64,000 nucleotides of DNA from a virus. The notes below the pieces were generated by a model that was given only the letters and a program-made list of their open reading frames with translations, had not been told where the DNA came from and made no database searches. Each line of letters opens with the position of its first letter. Position 1 is the stretch's first letter. Shown here one piece after another: positions 62,781 to 64,000 of this stretch. The DNA lies in the IMG/VR virus record IMGVR_UViG_3300015024_000001, positions 62,001-126,000 of that record. One strand, 5' to 3'. A program made the position numbers and the translations under genes.

Positions 62781-62987
62781 ATGCTATCTTACTTACTAGC
62801 CTTATCAGTTCAAGTTTTTAACCCTATAGTCACCCAGAAATACTATAATTCTGGCGACTGTTCTTATGTACGTCCAGAATTATGTACACCATCTGAGTAC
62901 GGTGTGTACTGCGATGATGGTACATATCATGAACTTACTCGCTCTAGATACTATAGAACGCGTATAGGTGATAAATGTCCTACGTAG
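62781..62987 (+). CDS. small secreted cysteine-rich protein
   Basis: 68 residues with a signal-peptide-like start (LSYLLALSVQVFNPIV) and four cysteines in the mature part (GDCSY, ELCTP, VYCDD, DKCPT). Probably exported; function unknown. Confidence 0.5.
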   Translation: MLSYLLALSVQVFNPIVTQKYYNSGDCSYVRPELCTPSEYGVYCDDGTYHELTRSRYYRTRIGDKCPT

Positions 62988-63005
62988 TTGTGATATAATC
63001 TTGAC

Positions 63006-63200
63006 ATGTCCCTAATTTACACACATCAAGAAAATAAAAAAGAGTCACCTTTCCTGTGGCTTAGATTTCTACCTAATAATAAGCTAGAAGTTCTTACAGA
63101 TAATCTACCAAAAACAGTTGATCTAAAACGTATAGATGCTATAATAAAGCAACTATATCCGACTGCAAGAAATGTCACTAGAGACAAACCTTCAAAATAG
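63006..63200 (+). CDS. small orphan protein
   Basis: 64 residues, basic alpha/beta. Overlaps the next gene by 29 bases. Unknown. Confidence 0.5.
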   Translation: MSLIYTHQENKKESPFLWLRFLPNNKLEVLTDNLPKTVDLKRIDAIIKQLYPTARNVTRDKPSK

Positions 63201-63366
63201 ATTATTAAATTTAACACCTAGCTATGAACAACAATTGCATTATGCGACTATTTTTCGTGCGTTACCAGAGCTTGCTCTTAATACAGCATATGTGGATGGT
63301 TACAATACTGCATCTATATTTTATATCGAGATAATCGAAAAACTAGTCACAAGAATCATAGAATAA
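63172..63366 (+). CDS. small orphan protein
   Basis: 64 residues, helical, with AYVDGYNTAS similar to part of the protein at 53615. Unknown. Confidence 0.5.
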   Translation: MSLETNLQNRLLNLTPSYEQQLHYATIFRALPELALNTAYVDGYNTASIFYIEIIEKLVTRIIE

Positions 63367-63373
63367 AAAACAA

Positions 63374-63676
63374 ATGACTAACTTACTATCATCCTATCGA
63401 GACATTATAGAGACTTACCTTACAGGTCTTCGTACTCAACTTAATGCAAATTTCACATTCCATATGGATCTAGAAGAAGGATCTGTTACTTTTAAGAGAA
63501 GTATACCTTGCACATCTAAAGATGTGGTTCTAGTTATAAAATATACCTTTGATAAAGAAACATTAGAGTGTGAAAAACCTAGTGCAGAAGTATTGAAAAT
63601 TTGCCTATGGGGTCTAGCAAATACTACTAAAGAGTTTTTATTTCCTTATGATGAATTAACAAAATATGCAGTATAA
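63374..63676 (+). CDS. orphan protein
   Basis: 100 residues, alpha then beta-rich. Unknown. Overlaps the next gene by 11 bases. Confidence 0.55.
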   Translation: MTNLLSSYRDIIETYLTGLRTQLNANFTFHMDLEEGSVTFKRSIPCTSKDVVLVIKYTFDKETLECEKPSAEVLKICLWGLANTTKEFLFPYDELTKYAV

Positions 63677-63893
63677 AATACAAGGATCTGTCCAACAAAT
63701 CCAAATCTTAACTGCATATTTTTCTGATTATGAAAACTATAAATATGAAGTCAAGTACAAACACTTGCATATATATACGGGTGATAATGATGACTGCACT
63801 ATAGCTTTTCTTTCTACGGTTAGTTCTATTCTCAAGCAATCTGTTTCTATTGACTATATGACTCAATCACTTATTAAGTTTGTAATTTTATGA
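63666..63893 (+). CDS. small orphan protein
   Basis: 75 residues, beta-rich; a dispersed-motif copy inside codes for AFLSTVS. ATGA overlap with the last gene. Confidence 0.5.
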   Translation: MQYKIQGSVQQIQILTAYFSDYENYKYEVKYKHLHIYTGDNDDCTIAFLSTVSSILKQSVSIDYMTQSLIKFVIL

Positions 63894-64000
63894 AGAAAAC
63901 CTATATAAACCTGCGCTACGATTCAGATGCAATCAAAGAAGAGTTTCTTATCTTATTGCACAGCGATAATCTACGTATTAACTCTTATCAGCTAGAAGAA
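63890..64000 (+). CDS. orphan protein cut by the window end
   Basis: 37 codons (MKKTYINLRYDSDAIKEEF..) open to the end of the window. Unknown. Confidence 0.5.
   Translation, partial: MKKTYINLRYDSDAIKEEFLILLHSDNLRINSYQLEE

Larger units (their letters stand above)
7312..63819. repeat. dispersed 12-14 bp motif TTCTYTTCTAYGK / MCRTAGAARAGAA
   Basis: Copies (start): 7312, 12723, 13225, 13246, 14261, 15536, 16291, 17210, 17231, 18868, 19797, 21740, 21764, 23219, 24611, 25811, 26061, 27951, 29864, 31308, 32105, 33526, 34431, 38817, 40179, 41427, 44383, 45950, 51393, 52391, 53942, 56335, 56370, 58521, 59107, 61249, 63806. Both orientations, inside and between genes, about every 1.5 kb. I see none before 7.3 kb. 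Confidence 0.85.

Noticed and set aside
7312-63819. Dispersed 13-mer as a CRISPR array
   Set aside because: Copies are 0.1-5 kb apart, in both orientations and mostly within genes; there is no regular spacer unit and no cas gene.
1-64000. HIP1 octamer (GCGATCGC) as evidence for a cyanobacterial host
   Set aside because: I found no copy by eye, so it cannot support host assignment; phages often avoid it, so its absence does not refute it either.

Overview
The window looks like part of a large, AT-rich, double-stranded DNA tailed-phage genome, free or integrated. The evidence is a large terminase subunit, a probable small terminase subunit, a MuF-type head protein, a family-A DNA polymerase, a primase with zinc finger and TOPRIM, a RecA-fold helicase, SSB, a RecB-like nuclease and dozens of tightly overlapping small orphan genes. 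The IS200/IS605 transposons are of a type common in cyanobacteria, so a cyanobacterial host is my best guess. That is inference; nothing here names the host, and no portal, major capsid or tail genes lie in the window.

Layout. (1) 0.1-4.4 kb, + strand: a small XRE regulator and three alpha/beta-hydrolase proteins with membrane segments, two of which carry a short tag resembling MuF-linked repeats. (2) 4.4-11.5 kb, - strand: MuF-like head protein, terL, a GAF-like orphan, probable terS and a small ribbon-helix-helix-like gene; an HU-like gene and a coiled-coil gene lie on the + strand inside this block. (3) 11.8-17.2 kb: orphan genes unusually full of perfect inverted repeats, plus an SF2 helicase-like gene behind an AT-rich palindromic region that could be an origin. 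(4) 17.3-28.7 kb: a MoxR ATPase/VWA pair, an HNH gene, an RMF/CrpP-like protein and many orphans. (5) 28.7-29.6 kb: a degenerate IS200/IS605-like element in which an HNH nuclease sits where tnpB is expected. (6) 30.2-42.4 kb: RlpA-like protein and membrane proteins, an RNA-repair set (Rnl5-like ligase, polynucleotide kinase, macro domain, RlaP-like nucleotidyltransferase), and a ubiquitin-like conjugation cassette (candidate Ub-like protein, JAMM protease, E2-like, E1/ThiF-like). (7) 42.5-44.2 kb: a complete IS605-type element (tnpA, tnpB). (8) 44.2-64 kb: DinD- and YqeY-like genes, a Sak4-like ATPase split by a group I intron, SSB, a tRNA-like noncoding stretch, nuclease, primase, helicase, DNA polymerase split by a second group I intron, and further orphans running off the end.

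Two features run through the window. A 12-14 bp asymmetric motif, TTCTYTTCTAYGK or its complement, recurs more than thirty times from 7.3 to 63.8 kb, in both orientations and in several reading frames. Perfect hairpins are embedded in coding sequence, most strikingly in the gene at 11849-12715. Most genes from 11.8 kb rightward lie on the + strand, often with ATGA or TAATG overlaps, which suggests translational coupling. Boundaries with T-rich hairpins mark probable transcription units.
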